Origin: Flavobacteriales bacterium
Lineage (GTDB): Bacteria > Bacteroidota > Bacteroidia > Flavobacteriales_E > Vicingaceae
DNA: 14,364 bases
Direction: 5' to 3'
NCBI GenBank assembly: GCA_029262915.1
Contig: JAJCYN010000394.1
Coordinates: 1 to 14,364 of the forward strand
Shown one piece after another: positions 1 through 7,221 of this stretch. The position numbers were made by a program, and so were the translations under genes. The notes under the pieces are model-generated. The model had not been told where the DNA came from, ran no database searches, and saw only the letters and a program-made list of their open reading frames with translations. Position 1 is the stretch's first letter. Each line of letters begins with the position of its first letter.

Positions 1-447
1 AGGTAATCCAAGCTTATTTATAATTTCTGAACTACTAAATGTCTCATTTTGTTTTATCAAAACCGCATCAGCAACCTTAATCCCAAATGTTTTCAAATAC
101 TGATTACATATAAATTTATTAAATGTAATAGTTGAAGCTAAATGGCTACAAGTAGTGTACGAAATATTAAGCATATCAAAATAAGCTTGTAGCTTCCCAT
201 CCTCACCAGGAGTACCATGAATTACAATAAATGCAATATCAAACTGGGTATTATTAAAAGAAAAATCATTGCGATTTATTTCAATTCTTTCATTATCAAT
301 ATATGCAAACCAACCTTCTTCATCAATTCTAACTTTAATCGGATTGTATTTTTCTCTATCAATATTTTGGTAAACAGTCTCAGCACTTTGCAGCGAAATT
401 ATCTTCTCGTGACTATAACCTCCCTCAATTATTGCAACATTTTTCAT
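1..447 (-). CDS. ddl: D-alanine--D-alanine ligase, N-terminal part (cut by window edge)
   Basis: Ligates two D-alanines with ATP in the cytoplasm to make the dipeptide that ends the peptidoglycan stem peptide. The 149 visible residues read without interruption from an ATG at 447 to the window edge. They show the Ddl N-terminal glycine-rich segment GGYSHE (residues 9-14; Glu14 is in the position of the family's D-Ala-binding glutamate) and HGTPGEDG (77-84), a hallmark of the family. A later segment, TCSHLASTITFNK (99-111), aligns with the usual SGVLASALAMDK stretch but is noticeably divergent. Full-length Ddl is about 300-330 residues, so roughly half is visible; the ATP-grasp domain is outside. 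The gene diverges from the glycosyltransferase pair. Family call is firm; the open frame on the opposite strand (217-462) is a shadow. Confidence 0.88.
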   Translation of the reverse strand, partial: MKNVAIIEGGYSHEKIISLQSAETVYQNIDREKYNPIKVRIDEEGWFAYIDNERIEINRNDFSFNNTQFDIAFIVIHGTPGEDGKLQAYFDMLNISYTTCSHLASTITFNKFICNQYLKTFGIKVADAVLIKQNETFSSSEIINKLGLP

Positions 448-468
448 ATTATCAATACTTAATTATTT

Positions 469-476
469 CAAATTTA
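469..476 (-). promoter_or_regulatory. candidate -7 promoter box for ddl
   Basis: Read on the minus strand this is TAAATTTG, a full match to the Bacteroidota -7 consensus TAnnTTTG, 21 nt upstream of the ddl ATG. No convincing TTTG -33 element lies at the usual spacing, so this rests on one short motif. Confidence 0.35.
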
Positions 477-576
477 TTTTATATGTATGAAATACTTTGA
501 GTTCAATAAAATAAATATCCATATTTCATTGTTAACTATTATTCTGTTCTAAAGACGTAAAAGGTATAATGATATT

Positions 577-584
577 TACTTTTG
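577..584 (+). promoter_or_regulatory. candidate -7 promoter box for the glycosyltransferase pair
   Basis: TACTTTTG matches the Bacteroidota TAnnTTTG -7 consensus, in the context ATTTACTTTTGAA. The same 13-base context recurs in front of cysD. It ends 12 nt before the ATG at 597, so transcription from it would give a leader of only a few bases and would argue against the TTG at 582 as the start. No clear -33 TTTG was found. Confidence 0.35.
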
Positions 585-596
585 AATGAACAAAAA

Positions 597-1694
597 ATGG
601 CTAAACAAAAAATAATAGTTTCTGTAACCAACGATTTATCTACCGACCAACGAGTAGATAAAATTTGTAATACCTTGATTGAACTTAATTTTGATGTTTT
701 ATTGGTTGGTAGAACTCTTTCTGATAGTAAAAATGTAGGAAGAGACTACAAAACTAAACGATTTAATCTTTGGTTCAATAAAGGACCTTTGTTTTACGCA
801 AATTACAGTATTCGTCTGTTTTTCTTTTTACTTTTCACGAAAGCTGATGTGTTTTGGAGTAATGATTTAGACACTTTACTAGCAAATTATTACGTTTCAA
901 AATGGAAAAACAAGAAACTAATCTTTGATAGTCATGAATATTTTACTGAAGTACCTGAATTAATTAATCGACCAAAAGTTCAACGATTTTGGAAAAGCAT
1001 TGAACAAAAAATTCTTCCCCAACTAAAAGACGTATTAACTGTTAGTTCTTCCATTGTTGATTTATACAAAAAAGAATACAATATTGATGTGAAACTTTTA
1101 AGAAATGTTCCTCTAACTAGCAAACGATTTGTTGGTGTGGAAAACATTAAAATTGAAGGAAAGAAAATTCTAATTTATCAAGGAGCGATAAATGTAAACC
1201 GGGGAATCGAATATATGGTTGAGGCAATGCAATATGTTAATAATGCTAGCCTTTTTATTTTAGGAAAAGGAGATATATCTAAACAAATAGAAGATTTAAT
1301 TATCCAACTAAACTTAACAGAAAAAGTGCAACTACTTGGTGAAATACCTTTAGAAAAGTTACACGGATATACCCAACAAGCTGATCTAGGTTTGAGCTTA
1401 GAAGAAAATAAAGGTTTGAATTATAAGTTTGCTTTGCCTAATAAATTATTTGATTATATACACGCTGGAATTCCAGTTCTAATTTCAGATTTACCGGAAA
1501 TGAAGAGTTTAGTTACTACTCAATATAATGTTGGAGAGACCATTGAAAAACATGAAGCTAAACACATTGCTCAAAAAATTAATTCAATGCTGAATAATCA
1601 AGAACAAATGGATGTTTGGAAAACAAATGCAAAAAAAGCTACGTTAGAATTAAATTGGGAAAAAGAAAAAACCGTTATTGAAAATTTATTTTGA
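597..1694 (+). CDS. GT-B glycosyltransferase (GT4-like)
   Basis: Predicted cytoplasmic or membrane-associated enzyme that transfers a sugar from an activated donor to a surface-glycan or glycolipid acceptor; the substrate cannot be told. It is 365 residues from the ATG at 597, normal for a GT-B fold. The N-terminal Rossmann half has DSHEYFTE (111-118), common in this GT4 subgroup. The C-terminal half starts with YQGAINVNRG (194-203), the loop opening the donor-binding domain, and continues with a Glu-rich E-x7-type donor region around 269-290 ending in LFDYIHAGIPVL. A TTG at 582 could add five residues, but the ATG gives the natural start MAKQKIIVSV and lies at a better distance from the putative promoter. 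The stop overlaps the start of the next glycosyltransferase gene by four bases, so the two are probably co-translated. Confidence 0.85.
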   Translation: MAKQKIIVSVTNDLSTDQRVDKICNTLIELNFDVLLVGRTLSDSKNVGRDYKTKRFNLWFNKGPLFYANYSIRLFFFLLFTKADVFWSNDLDTLLANYYVSKWKNKKLIFDSHEYFTEVPELINRPKVQRFWKSIEQKILPQLKDVLTVSSSIVDLYKKEYNIDVKLLRNVPLTSKRFVGVENIKIEGKKILIYQGAINVNRGIEYMVEAMQYVNNASLFILGKGDISKQIEDLIIQLNLTEKVQLLGEIPLEKLHGYTQQADLGLSLEENKGLNYKFALPNKLFDYIHAGIPVLISDLPEMKSLVTTQYNVGETIEKHEAKHIAQKINSMLNNQEQMDVWKTNAKKATLELNWEKEKTVIENLF

Positions 1695-2806
1695 AAGCAA
1701 TCAATATTATATCTTTTGATGTTCCTTATCCAGCAAACTATGGTGGCGTTATAGATGTTTTTTATAAAATTAAGCGCTTTCACAACAAAGGAATAAAAGT
1801 TCATTTGCATTGCTTTGAATATGGCAGAGGAGAACAGACTGAGTTGAACAACTATTGCTATTCTGTTAACTACTATAAAAGAAAAACTGGAATAAGTTCT
1901 CAAATCTCTTCTATTCCGTACATTGTTAAATCCAGAATAGCTGAAGAGCTCAAAAACAACCTCCTCAAAAATGATTTTCCAATATTATTTGAAGGGTTAC
2001 ATTGTTGTTTTTTATTAGATGATGAGACTTTCAAAAAGCGGTTTAAAATAGTTAGAAATCACAATATTGAGCACGATTATTATAATGAATTGGCAAAAAT
2101 TGAAACTAATCCCATAAAGCGAAAGTATTTTAAAACCGAAGCAAAAAAATTAAACCAATTTGAGTCTATTCTTAAAAATGCAAACTTATGTCTTGCAATA
2201 TCTGATAATGATTTCAACTACTTCAAAAAAACATATCCCAACAATAAGTTTATTCATGTGCCTTGTTTTCATTTCAATGAAAACATAAAAGTAAAACCCG
2301 GTAAAGGTGATTATGTGCTATACCATGGGAATCTGAGTGTTTCAGAAAATATTAATGCAGCAAAATTTATCATAAATAATTTATTTCAAAGTATAGATAT
2401 TCCTCTAAAAATTGCTGGTTTAAATCCTGATGATGACTTAATCAGCTTGATAAATAAATATGCTCATATTGACTTGATTAAAAATCCAAGTGACCAAGAA
2501 ATGAGTGAATTAATGGCAAATGCTCAAATTAATTTATTGTACACCGAACAAGCAACAGGCTTAAAATTAAAGTTGCTTAATTCGCTTTTTAATGGAAGAC
2601 ACTGTATTGTAAATTCAAAAATGGTAAAAGGAACTTCTTTGGCAAATACTTGTTTAGTTGAAGATGATACAAACAAACTAAAAGAACTTATTCTAAACAC
2701 TTTTTCTATAGAAATATCCGAAAACGAAATAGAAAAAAGAAAAAGTATTTTACTTAGAGATTATTCTAATGAAAACGGTTTTCAGAAAATAATTACAGAG
2801 ATGTAA
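1691..2806 (+). CDS. glycosyltransferase (GT4-like), TTG start
   Basis: Second predicted glycosyltransferase, 371 residues, likely acting on the same glycan as its partner. The start MKAINIISFDVPYPANYGG is the nucleotide-sugar-transferase Rossmann beginning with the glycine-rich loop. HNIEHDYY (124-131) and YHGNLSVSEN (211-220) resemble the mid-domain and second-domain openings of sugar transferases, and ATGLKLKLLNSLFNGRHCIV (288-307) fits the donor-binding helix. The start is a TTG whose last two bases are also the first two of the upstream TGA (TTGA overlap). No in-frame ATG exists until about residue 271, far inside the fold, and an in-frame stop lies at 1679-1681, so TTG is almost forced. 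It ends 8 bp from the convergent WG-repeat gene with no recognisable terminator between. Acceptor and sugar unknown. Confidence 0.8.
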   Translation: MKAINIISFDVPYPANYGGVIDVFYKIKRFHNKGIKVHLHCFEYGRGEQTELNNYCYSVNYYKRKTGISSQISSIPYIVKSRIAEELKNNLLKNDFPILFEGLHCCFLLDDETFKKRFKIVRNHNIEHDYYNELAKIETNPIKRKYFKTEAKKLNQFESILKNANLCLAISDNDFNYFKKTYPNNKFIHVPCFHFNENIKVKPGKGDYVLYHGNLSVSENINAAKFIINNLFQSIDIPLKIAGLNPDDDLISLINKYAHIDLIKNPSDQEMSELMANAQINLLYTEQATGLKLKLLNSLFNGRHCIVNSKMVKGTSLANTCLVEDDTNKLKELILNTFSIEISENEIEKRKSILLRDYSNENGFQKIITEM

Positions 2807-2814
2807 TTCGTTCA

Positions 2815-3255
2815 CTATTCCTTTTCACCCAAACACGTATAGAAACATTGATGAGTGTAAGTCTTTTCTGCATTTCCATCTAAAGAAAATTCTACAACTT
2901 TATAATTCTTCCCATAAGCTTTAAAACCTTCAATATTTCCTCTTTTAAACTTTTCTATATCTCCATACTTAGGTGGAATAATAATTTTTCCAGTAACCAA
3001 AGAAAACAACCCTCTACCACCATCTTTATAAATAAAAACATACTTTTTTTTATAAGAATAAGAATCAATATCATCATATTCAATTGATAAGATTAATTCT
3101 CCTTTTTTATTTATTAACCCCACACAATCGCCTTTAATCACATATTGAAATCCTTTCTTAAAATTCTTAACATAATCATACTTATCTATATTATCTTTCC
3201 CTGTTACAAAACCACAAGTAAAAACAACGGTCAACAATAATATTACTTTCTTCAT
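2815..3255 (-). CDS. small secreted WG-repeat-like protein
   Basis: About 146 residues from the ATG at 3255 (an ATG two codons upstream at 3261 is also possible; GGA in the leader is better spaced for 3255). It begins with a signal peptide (KK followed by a hydrophobic run to about residue 18). The mature part carries degenerate WG beta-repeats: a VGLINKKGELIL...YDDID unit, a second GLFSLVTGKIIIPPKYGDIEKF unit broken across the limit here, and a decayed third. WG repeats are short beta modules found in secreted Bacteroidota proteins; no enzymatic role is known. It is the last gene of the sigma-factor unit, 17 bp after a better-conserved relative, so it is probably a duplicated and diverging copy. 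No lipobox of good quality was seen. Confidence 0.7.
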   Translation of the reverse strand: MKKVILLLTVVFTCGFVTGKDNIDKYDYVKNFKKGFQYVIKGDCVGLINKKGELILSIEYDDIDSYSYKKKYVFIYKDGGRGLFSLVTGKIIIPPKYGDIEKFKRGNIEGFKAYGKNYKVVEFSLDGNAEKTYTHQCFYTCLGEKE

Positions 3256-3278
3256 AATCATTCCATCTAATTACTATT

Positions 3279-3695
3279 TTATTCAACAAACTTTACTTCA
3301 CCCACATCAACAATTTCTTCACCATACTCATTTATTAACCCTTGTTTATCCTTAAGAAAAACAATCGCTTTTCCTTTTTTGAATTTATCAATATTATCAT
3401 ATTTTGGTGCCACCACCACTTCTCCATTATCATTAATAAAACCCATTTTATCATTTATCCAAACTGCAGCCCACCCTCTTTGGTATTTCCCAAACTTACC
3501 AATATCATCATAAATCGGTTTTACAACTTCATCTCCATCTTTAGTAATAAAACCAACTTTATCATTTTGATAAACCTTAGCCCAACCGTTATTTTTTCTT
3601 TGAAATTTTTCAATATCATCATATCCTCTCTGTTGACCAAAAGCATTAAGTGTGAGCATAGTAATAAATACCAGTAAGATTGACTGTCCTTTCAT
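3279..3695 (-). CDS. secreted WG-repeat protein
   Basis: 138 residues: a signal peptide (about 1-20, ending NAFG before QQ) followed by three WG beta-repeats. The repeats read GWAKVYQNDKVGFITKDG, then GWAAVWINDKMGFINDNG, then GKAIVFLKDKQGLINEYG, each followed by a V/I-rich strand and YDDI or YDNI-x-KF. The family (WG containing repeat) is abundant in Bacteroidota and is thought to form small beta-rich extracytoplasmic modules, perhaps binding ligands or partners; this is not established. It starts 19 bp after the anti-sigma gene stop and precedes a second WG gene. Its place in the operon suggests a periplasmic or surface accessory to the signalling module or one of its outputs. Confidence 0.8.
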   Translation of the reverse strand: MKGQSILLVFITMLTLNAFGQQRGYDDIEKFQRKNNGWAKVYQNDKVGFITKDGDEVVKPIYDDIGKFGKYQRGWAAVWINDKMGFINDNGEVVVAPKYDNIDKFKKGKAIVFLKDKQGLINEYGEEIVDVGEVKFVE

Positions 3696-3714
3696 CTTTT
3701 TTATTTTTTATAGT

Positions 3715-5253
3715 TTACAACTCCTTTAATTTCTCCTCAGCTTTAATTTTATAAAAACGATTCATTTTAATAATCTCTTTCAATAATACTTTTGCTTTTT
3801 CAGCTTGTTTTAACTCTATTAATGTCAAAGTTTTATACCATTTTGCTTCTTCGTTAAACTCAGTTTCTTTGTTTTTTAATACTAAATCCAACTTTTCTTT
3901 CGCAGCATCATAACGTTGTAAATGGTAGCTACTTAATCCTCCATAAAACAATCCATTTACTTCATCTGGGTGTTCTTTCAAAATGATATCAAATTGTTCT
4001 ATTGCAAGTTCGTATTTTTTATGCTTATATAGTTTAATTGCATTTTCCAAAGTCTCTTTATAAGTAATTTCAACTATATTATCATCCATTTCTTTTTCAG
4101 CAACATCCTTATCTTCCTTACTTTCAAAATCTGCAGAAATAGATTTAGTGTCAATTTTATCCTCATTTTTTATATCATATGCTGTCTGGTATTCCTCAGT
4201 ATAATCAACCACTTTATATGAGTCTATCGTTATCGTTTTTTGTTGATTCCTATCCCTAAAATCACTTTCTTCTTCTAATTTACCACCAGAAAAATATTCA
4301 GTGGTTGGTGCTGAAGACTTATACCTTCTCTTCTTATTCCCTGTACTCCTTATTTTATTCTTAGCCTTTTTAACTTCATTTTTTGATAATTCTCCTGTTT
4401 TATTCGCCTCTGAGGGAGAATAACCAAAACTTGCTCCTTCTCCAGAAACTGTAGTAGGTTCATTTTGAACTGTAGAGTTAATAAAATTATCGCCCTTTCT
4501 ATTATCTGAATTAGTATTATTAGCAAATTCTAATCGTTTTTCACTTTTTTCTTCCGATTTATTTACCCTTGTAATTGTTTTTGTTTCATTCGTTAAAACA
4601 CCTACTTCCTCCTCATCGACAACCATTTCCAACTCATCAACCATATCGGTATTTGAATTATCAACTAATTCGGGAACTTGTTCAGCTGCAGCTACAATTG
4701 GCCCAAGATCATTTAAAGTAGTTCTATATTTTTCATCTTGTTTTAATTTTTCTTCATTCTCATATAAAACTGCATCTTTTCCGCTAGAAGCAGAAATAGT
4801 TGCATTATCTTGAGAATTGATAATGGAATTATCTTCTACTACACCTGTACCCTCATTTTTATCAATAGTTTTCTCTTTTTTTGGTAATTCCTCATTGTTT
4901 AATGCTAAACCTATTTCTTCATCAACCGCATTATTAAAAAAGTTAAACGTAAAGTATGCTCCGAAAACAATCACCAATATTGATGCTGCCACCATTAAGT
5001 TTTTCATTATCGGAGCTTTAAAATTTCCCACTCCTACTCTTTGATTTATCTTATTATCAATAGCAAAAAGTATCGAAGAGTTTTGTGCGTACTGCATTCC
5101 TTCATAAGCATCAGTACATAATGCGCAATCAAGCATATGTTTTTCTACTTCGTACAATTCATTTTTTGAAAGTTGCTTATTAATATACCTAAGCATAATT
5201 TCTTTTGAGATGCAAGTCGTATTCGAAAATTTGTGGTTATGTAATTCTTTCAT
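3715..5253 (-). CDS. membrane anti-sigma factor with zinc finger and periplasmic TPR tail
   Basis: 512 residues in three parts. The N-terminal cytoplasmic domain has the anti-sigma zinc-finger signature H39-x3-C43-x2-C46 (with Cys14 as a possible further ligand), which binds the cognate sigma factor. A transmembrane segment lies at about 84-106 after basic residues. The rest (about 110-512) is periplasmic: a long, acidic, Ser/Thr/Asn-rich low-complexity stretch to about residue 400, then two or three TPR-like helix pairs (about 403-512, for example YELAIEQFDIILKEHPDE and RYDAAKEKLDLVLKNK). Simple zinc-finger anti-sigmas are about 100-250 residues, so the extended TPR tail is large, although TPR-tailed forms are typical of Bacteroidota. 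The tail probably senses or scaffolds partners. It starts 12 bp after the sigma gene stop, the usual sigma/anti-sigma order. Confidence 0.85.
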   Translation of the reverse strand: MKELHNHKFSNTTCISKEIMLRYINKQLSKNELYEVEKHMLDCALCTDAYEGMQYAQNSSILFAIDNKINQRVGVGNFKAPIMKNLMVAASILVIVFGAYFTFNFFNNAVDEEIGLALNNEELPKKEKTIDKNEGTGVVEDNSIINSQDNATISASSGKDAVLYENEEKLKQDEKYRTTLNDLGPIVAAAEQVPELVDNSNTDMVDELEMVVDEEEVGVLTNETKTITRVNKSEEKSEKRLEFANNTNSDNRKGDNFINSTVQNEPTTVSGEGASFGYSPSEANKTGELSKNEVKKAKNKIRSTGNKKRRYKSSAPTTEYFSGGKLEEESDFRDRNQQKTITIDSYKVVDYTEEYQTAYDIKNEDKIDTKSISADFESKEDKDVAEKEMDDNIVEITYKETLENAIKLYKHKKYELAIEQFDIILKEHPDEVNGLFYGGLSSYHLQRYDAAKEKLDLVLKNKETEFNEEAKWYKTLTLIELKQAEKAKVLLKEIIKMNRFYKIKAEEKLKEL

Positions 5254-5265
5254 TTTTATTAATAA

Positions 5266-5844
5266 TTATCCTAACATAATGTTAGCTAAATTTCTTTTTC
5301 CATTTTGTATGTAACTTTTTACTTTTTTTATATCGTAACCTGTTATATCAGCTACTTCTCCATAGCATTTTTCTTTTAAAAAAAAGAGTTCAATGCATAC
5401 TCGTTGTTCTTCTTTTAATCCCGTCATCGCTTCCTCTAATTTAGTAAGCATCACTTCTTTTTCTTCTTTTTCATGAACTGCAAAAGGTGCACTAAAAGTT
5501 TCTTCGTGTTGATATACAGCCTCGTATTCATTTACCCTTTTAAGTTGAGTTTGCTGTTTTCTTAAAAACATTAAGCAATGATTTCTACTTACACTATGTA
5601 ACCAAGATTTAAAATTTGATATTTCATGTTTTTTTAAATCGGTTAACAAGTTTTCAAAAATTTGCAAAACAGCATCCTTACTTTCTTCTTCATTTTTTAA
5701 ATATTTAAGGCAAACTCCATAAACTAAATGAGAGTATCGTTTATATAACTCTCCTACTAACGAATTGTCACCAGTTTTTTTATACTTAGCAATCAATTCA
5801 TTATCAGTAAGTGATGGTATGTTTTTTGCCTTAAATAATCGCAT
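5266..5844 (-). CDS. ECF-family RNA polymerase sigma factor
   Basis: 192 residues, the usual ECF (sigma-70 group 4) length. Region 2 spans about 29-100 (YKRYSHLVYGVCLKYLKNEE, then a core-binding and -10-recognition helix with FKSWLHSVSRNHCLMFLRK). Region 4 spans about 135-188, with GLKEEQRVCIELFF and a helix-turn-helix ending YDIKKVKSYIQNGKRNL. It has regions 2 and 4 and no region 3, as expected. It should redirect RNA polymerase to envelope-response promoters when released by the anti-sigma encoded immediately downstream. It sits between the plug protein gene (11 bp upstream) and the anti-sigma gene (12 bp downstream). Its regulon cannot be read from this window; autoregulation is likely but no promoter could be picked out. 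Confidence 0.93.
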   Translation of the reverse strand: MRLFKAKNIPSLTDNELIAKYKKTGDNSLVGELYKRYSHLVYGVCLKYLKNEEESKDAVLQIFENLLTDLKKHEISNFKSWLHSVSRNHCLMFLRKQQTQLKRVNEYEAVYQHEETFSAPFAVHEKEEKEVMLTKLEEAMTGLKEEQRVCIELFFLKEKCYGEVADITGYDIKKVKSYIQNGKRNLANIMLG

Positions 5845-5855
5845 TAGTATGCCGT

Positions 5856-6566
5856 CTATTTATACTTTTGAGCTAAATCAAAATAACTTTTTGTTTCAAC
5901 CACAATAATTCCTCCTGAAACATCTCCGTAGCGAGCTGGAATTCCACTGGTATAAACTTTTACACTTCCTATGGCTTGTCCCGGAATTCCTATGTCACCA
6001 GTAATAGATTTTACTCCATCGGTAATAAATTGTGTCGATGCTGGTCTACTTCCTCTAACCATTACATCTTTTCCATTTGGTGCTAATGTAAGTCCAGTTG
6101 CCAAATCAGTAATCGCCACTAAAGGATTCATTCTACTATTTACGTTATTTTTAAATTCTTTCATAGGGATATGTTGAGTACCAGGTTCATCTTTATTTAT
6201 TAATGGTTCTATATATACAATCTTGTCATAACCTTTCATATTAATTGCTCCTATTTCAAGATCGATATTTACATAAGTAATTTTATCTGAAGTAACTAAA
6301 ACATCAATTATTTTAGTTTTTTTATACCCTAGAGCTGATACAAAAACCGCGTGTGTACCTACATTTACAGGTTTAATGGTATATTTCCCATCAGGATCAG
6401 CTGCTGCCCCTATTTTATTTCCAGCAGTTTCAATATGAACAGTAGCACCAAACAATGGTTCTTCTGATTTCTTGTCTTTAATAAATCCTTTTATTTCGCC
6501 AACTTGGGCAAAAATTCCACTGGAAATAAAAAAGATTATCGTTAATAGTGTAGTTAGTTTTTTCAT
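5856..6566 (-). CDS. secreted carboxypeptidase-regulatory-like + TonB plug protein lacking a beta-barrel
   Basis: 236 residues with three visible parts: a signal peptide (1-20, ending GIFA), a carboxypeptidase-regulatory-like beta-sandwich at about 23-104 (GFIKDKKSEEPLFGATV through the YKKTKIIDV strand) and a TonB-receptor plug-like domain at about 132-227 (RGSRPASTQFITDGV, then ARYGDVSGGIIVVETKS). In a full TonB-dependent receptor this order is followed by a ~600-residue barrel. Here the frame stops ten residues after the point where the barrel would begin, and the bases before the next gene leave no room for one. It heads the sigma/anti-sigma unit. It may be a soluble or surface-tethered relic or a dedicated sensor that contacts the anti-sigma periplasmic tail; the latter is inference. 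No clear promoter was found upstream. Confidence 0.82.
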   Translation of the reverse strand: MKKLTTLLTIIFFISSGIFAQVGEIKGFIKDKKSEEPLFGATVHIETAGNKIGAAADPDGKYTIKPVNVGTHAVFVSALGYKKTKIIDVLVTSDKITYVNIDLEIGAINMKGYDKIVYIEPLINKDEPGTQHIPMKEFKNNVNSRMNPLVAITDLATGLTLAPNGKDVMVRGSRPASTQFITDGVKSITGDIGIPGQAIGSVKVYTSGIPARYGDVSGGIIVVETKSYFDLAQKYK

Positions 6567-6731
6567 AGTTTCTAAGCTTTTAAATTAAGTAATTATTATC
6601 AATTCAACATGTCTTCTTAAGAATTCTTGCTATATAGATGTATTACTACTAAAAATTCCATAAAATTTTAACTACTTTTTTATCTATACTAATTATCAAG
6701 CGTTTATTATATCTTGCCATAAGGTTTTAAT

Positions 6732-6804
6732 TTTTCATTATTTAGGGTTACTTCTCCATTAAAATACTTTAAAACAAAGTTGAAGTAACCCTAAATAATG
6801 AAAA
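6732..6804. repeat. 23-bp perfect inverted repeat with 27-base loop
   Basis: The arm at 6732-6754 and the arm at 6782-6804 are exact reverse complements over 23 bases (core AGGGTTACTT / AAGTAACCCT). The right arm runs into the first codons of the alkylation-repair pseudogene, whose likely ATG is at 6798. There is no T-tract after the stem, so it is not a simple terminator. It could be a cruciform-forming regulatory palindrome, or one copy of a short inverted duplication made when the neighbouring gene was damaged. The rest of 6567-6797 holds no gene that I can see. Confidence 0.9.
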
Positions 6805-7132
6805 TGAAGAAAATATGAATACAATAAAGACTTTATAGAAGATTTAGCCGATAAAATTTTGGTAAATAGCTCTTCTTTTAATAAAAACTCATTTACTAAA
6901 TCTATCATAAATAAAGATTGGAAAAAACAAAGAATTAAAAGCAAGAATGAGATGGATTACTGAAGCTATCAATTCTAATCTTAATTTACCTTATCAAAAA
7001 CAGCTAACAATTCTCTTAAAAATTGCTCCAAATTATGTTGGGATTCAAGATTTTCTTTTTTCTAATTTTGTTCAAACTTATGGTTTAAAGAATTGTCTAC
7101 CCGAAAACATTATTCAGGAGAACATAAAATAA
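6798..7132 (+). pseudogene. frameshifted, truncated remnant of an AlkC-like DNA alkylation-repair gene
   Basis: Only the first ~100 residues of an AlkC/AlkD-type HEAT-repeat DNA alkylation-repair protein are left, in three pieces. Piece 1 starts at ATG 6798 (MKMKKI). A four-base insertion near 6815-6818 shifts the frame to YNKDFIEDLADKILVNSSSF and on to INKDWKKQ. A one-base insertion near 6930 shifts it again to ELKARMRWITEAINSNLNL, APNYVGIQDFLFSNFVQTYGL. Removing both insertions gives one continuous, family-like N-terminus. After YGL the resemblance ends and the frame stops at 7132 with an unrelated dozen residues, so the C-terminal two-thirds are gone. Family assignment is from memory of conserved blocks (L-K-x-R-M-R and the AP-x-F/Y-x-G motif); that it is broken is seen directly. 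Confidence 0.7.
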
Positions 7133-7164
7133 CATTAATCATTAATGGAGGAGAGAAAGAGAGC

Positions 7165-7181
7165 GTTAGTTTAAGACTAAC
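7165..7181. repeat. small hairpin downstream of the pseudogene
   Basis: GTTAGT and ACTAAC form a six-base-pair stem around TTAAG, 33 bases after the pseudogene stop. It has no T-tract, so terminator function is doubtful. Apart from this hairpin, 7133-7221 contains nothing I can name. Confidence 0.3.
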
Positions 7182-7221
7182 TTCTTAGCACTTGATTTTC
7201 TACTTTAAAAACTGTAATTTC

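Noticed and set aside
217..462. 81-codon open frame on the plus strand
   Set aside because: It lies antisense to the clearly conserved ddl gene and has no family features.
582..596. TTG at 582 as the first glycosyltransferase start
   Set aside because: It lies inside the putative -7 box, and the ATG at 597 begins a family-like N-terminus.
1598..1903. 101-codon minus-strand frame across the glycosyltransferase junction
   Set aside because: Antisense shadow of two conserved genes.
4817..5044. Plus-strand frame within the anti-sigma gene
   Set aside because: Antisense shadow of the zinc-finger and membrane-span region.
6759..6944. 61-codon minus-strand frame in the repair-pseudogene region
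   Set aside because: It is the antisense of the recognisable alkylation-repair remnant and starts inside it; low-complexity hydrophobic sequence only.
7165..7181. Hairpin as an attC half-site or terminator
   Set aside because: GTTAGTT does not fit GTTRRRY and there is no T-tract.
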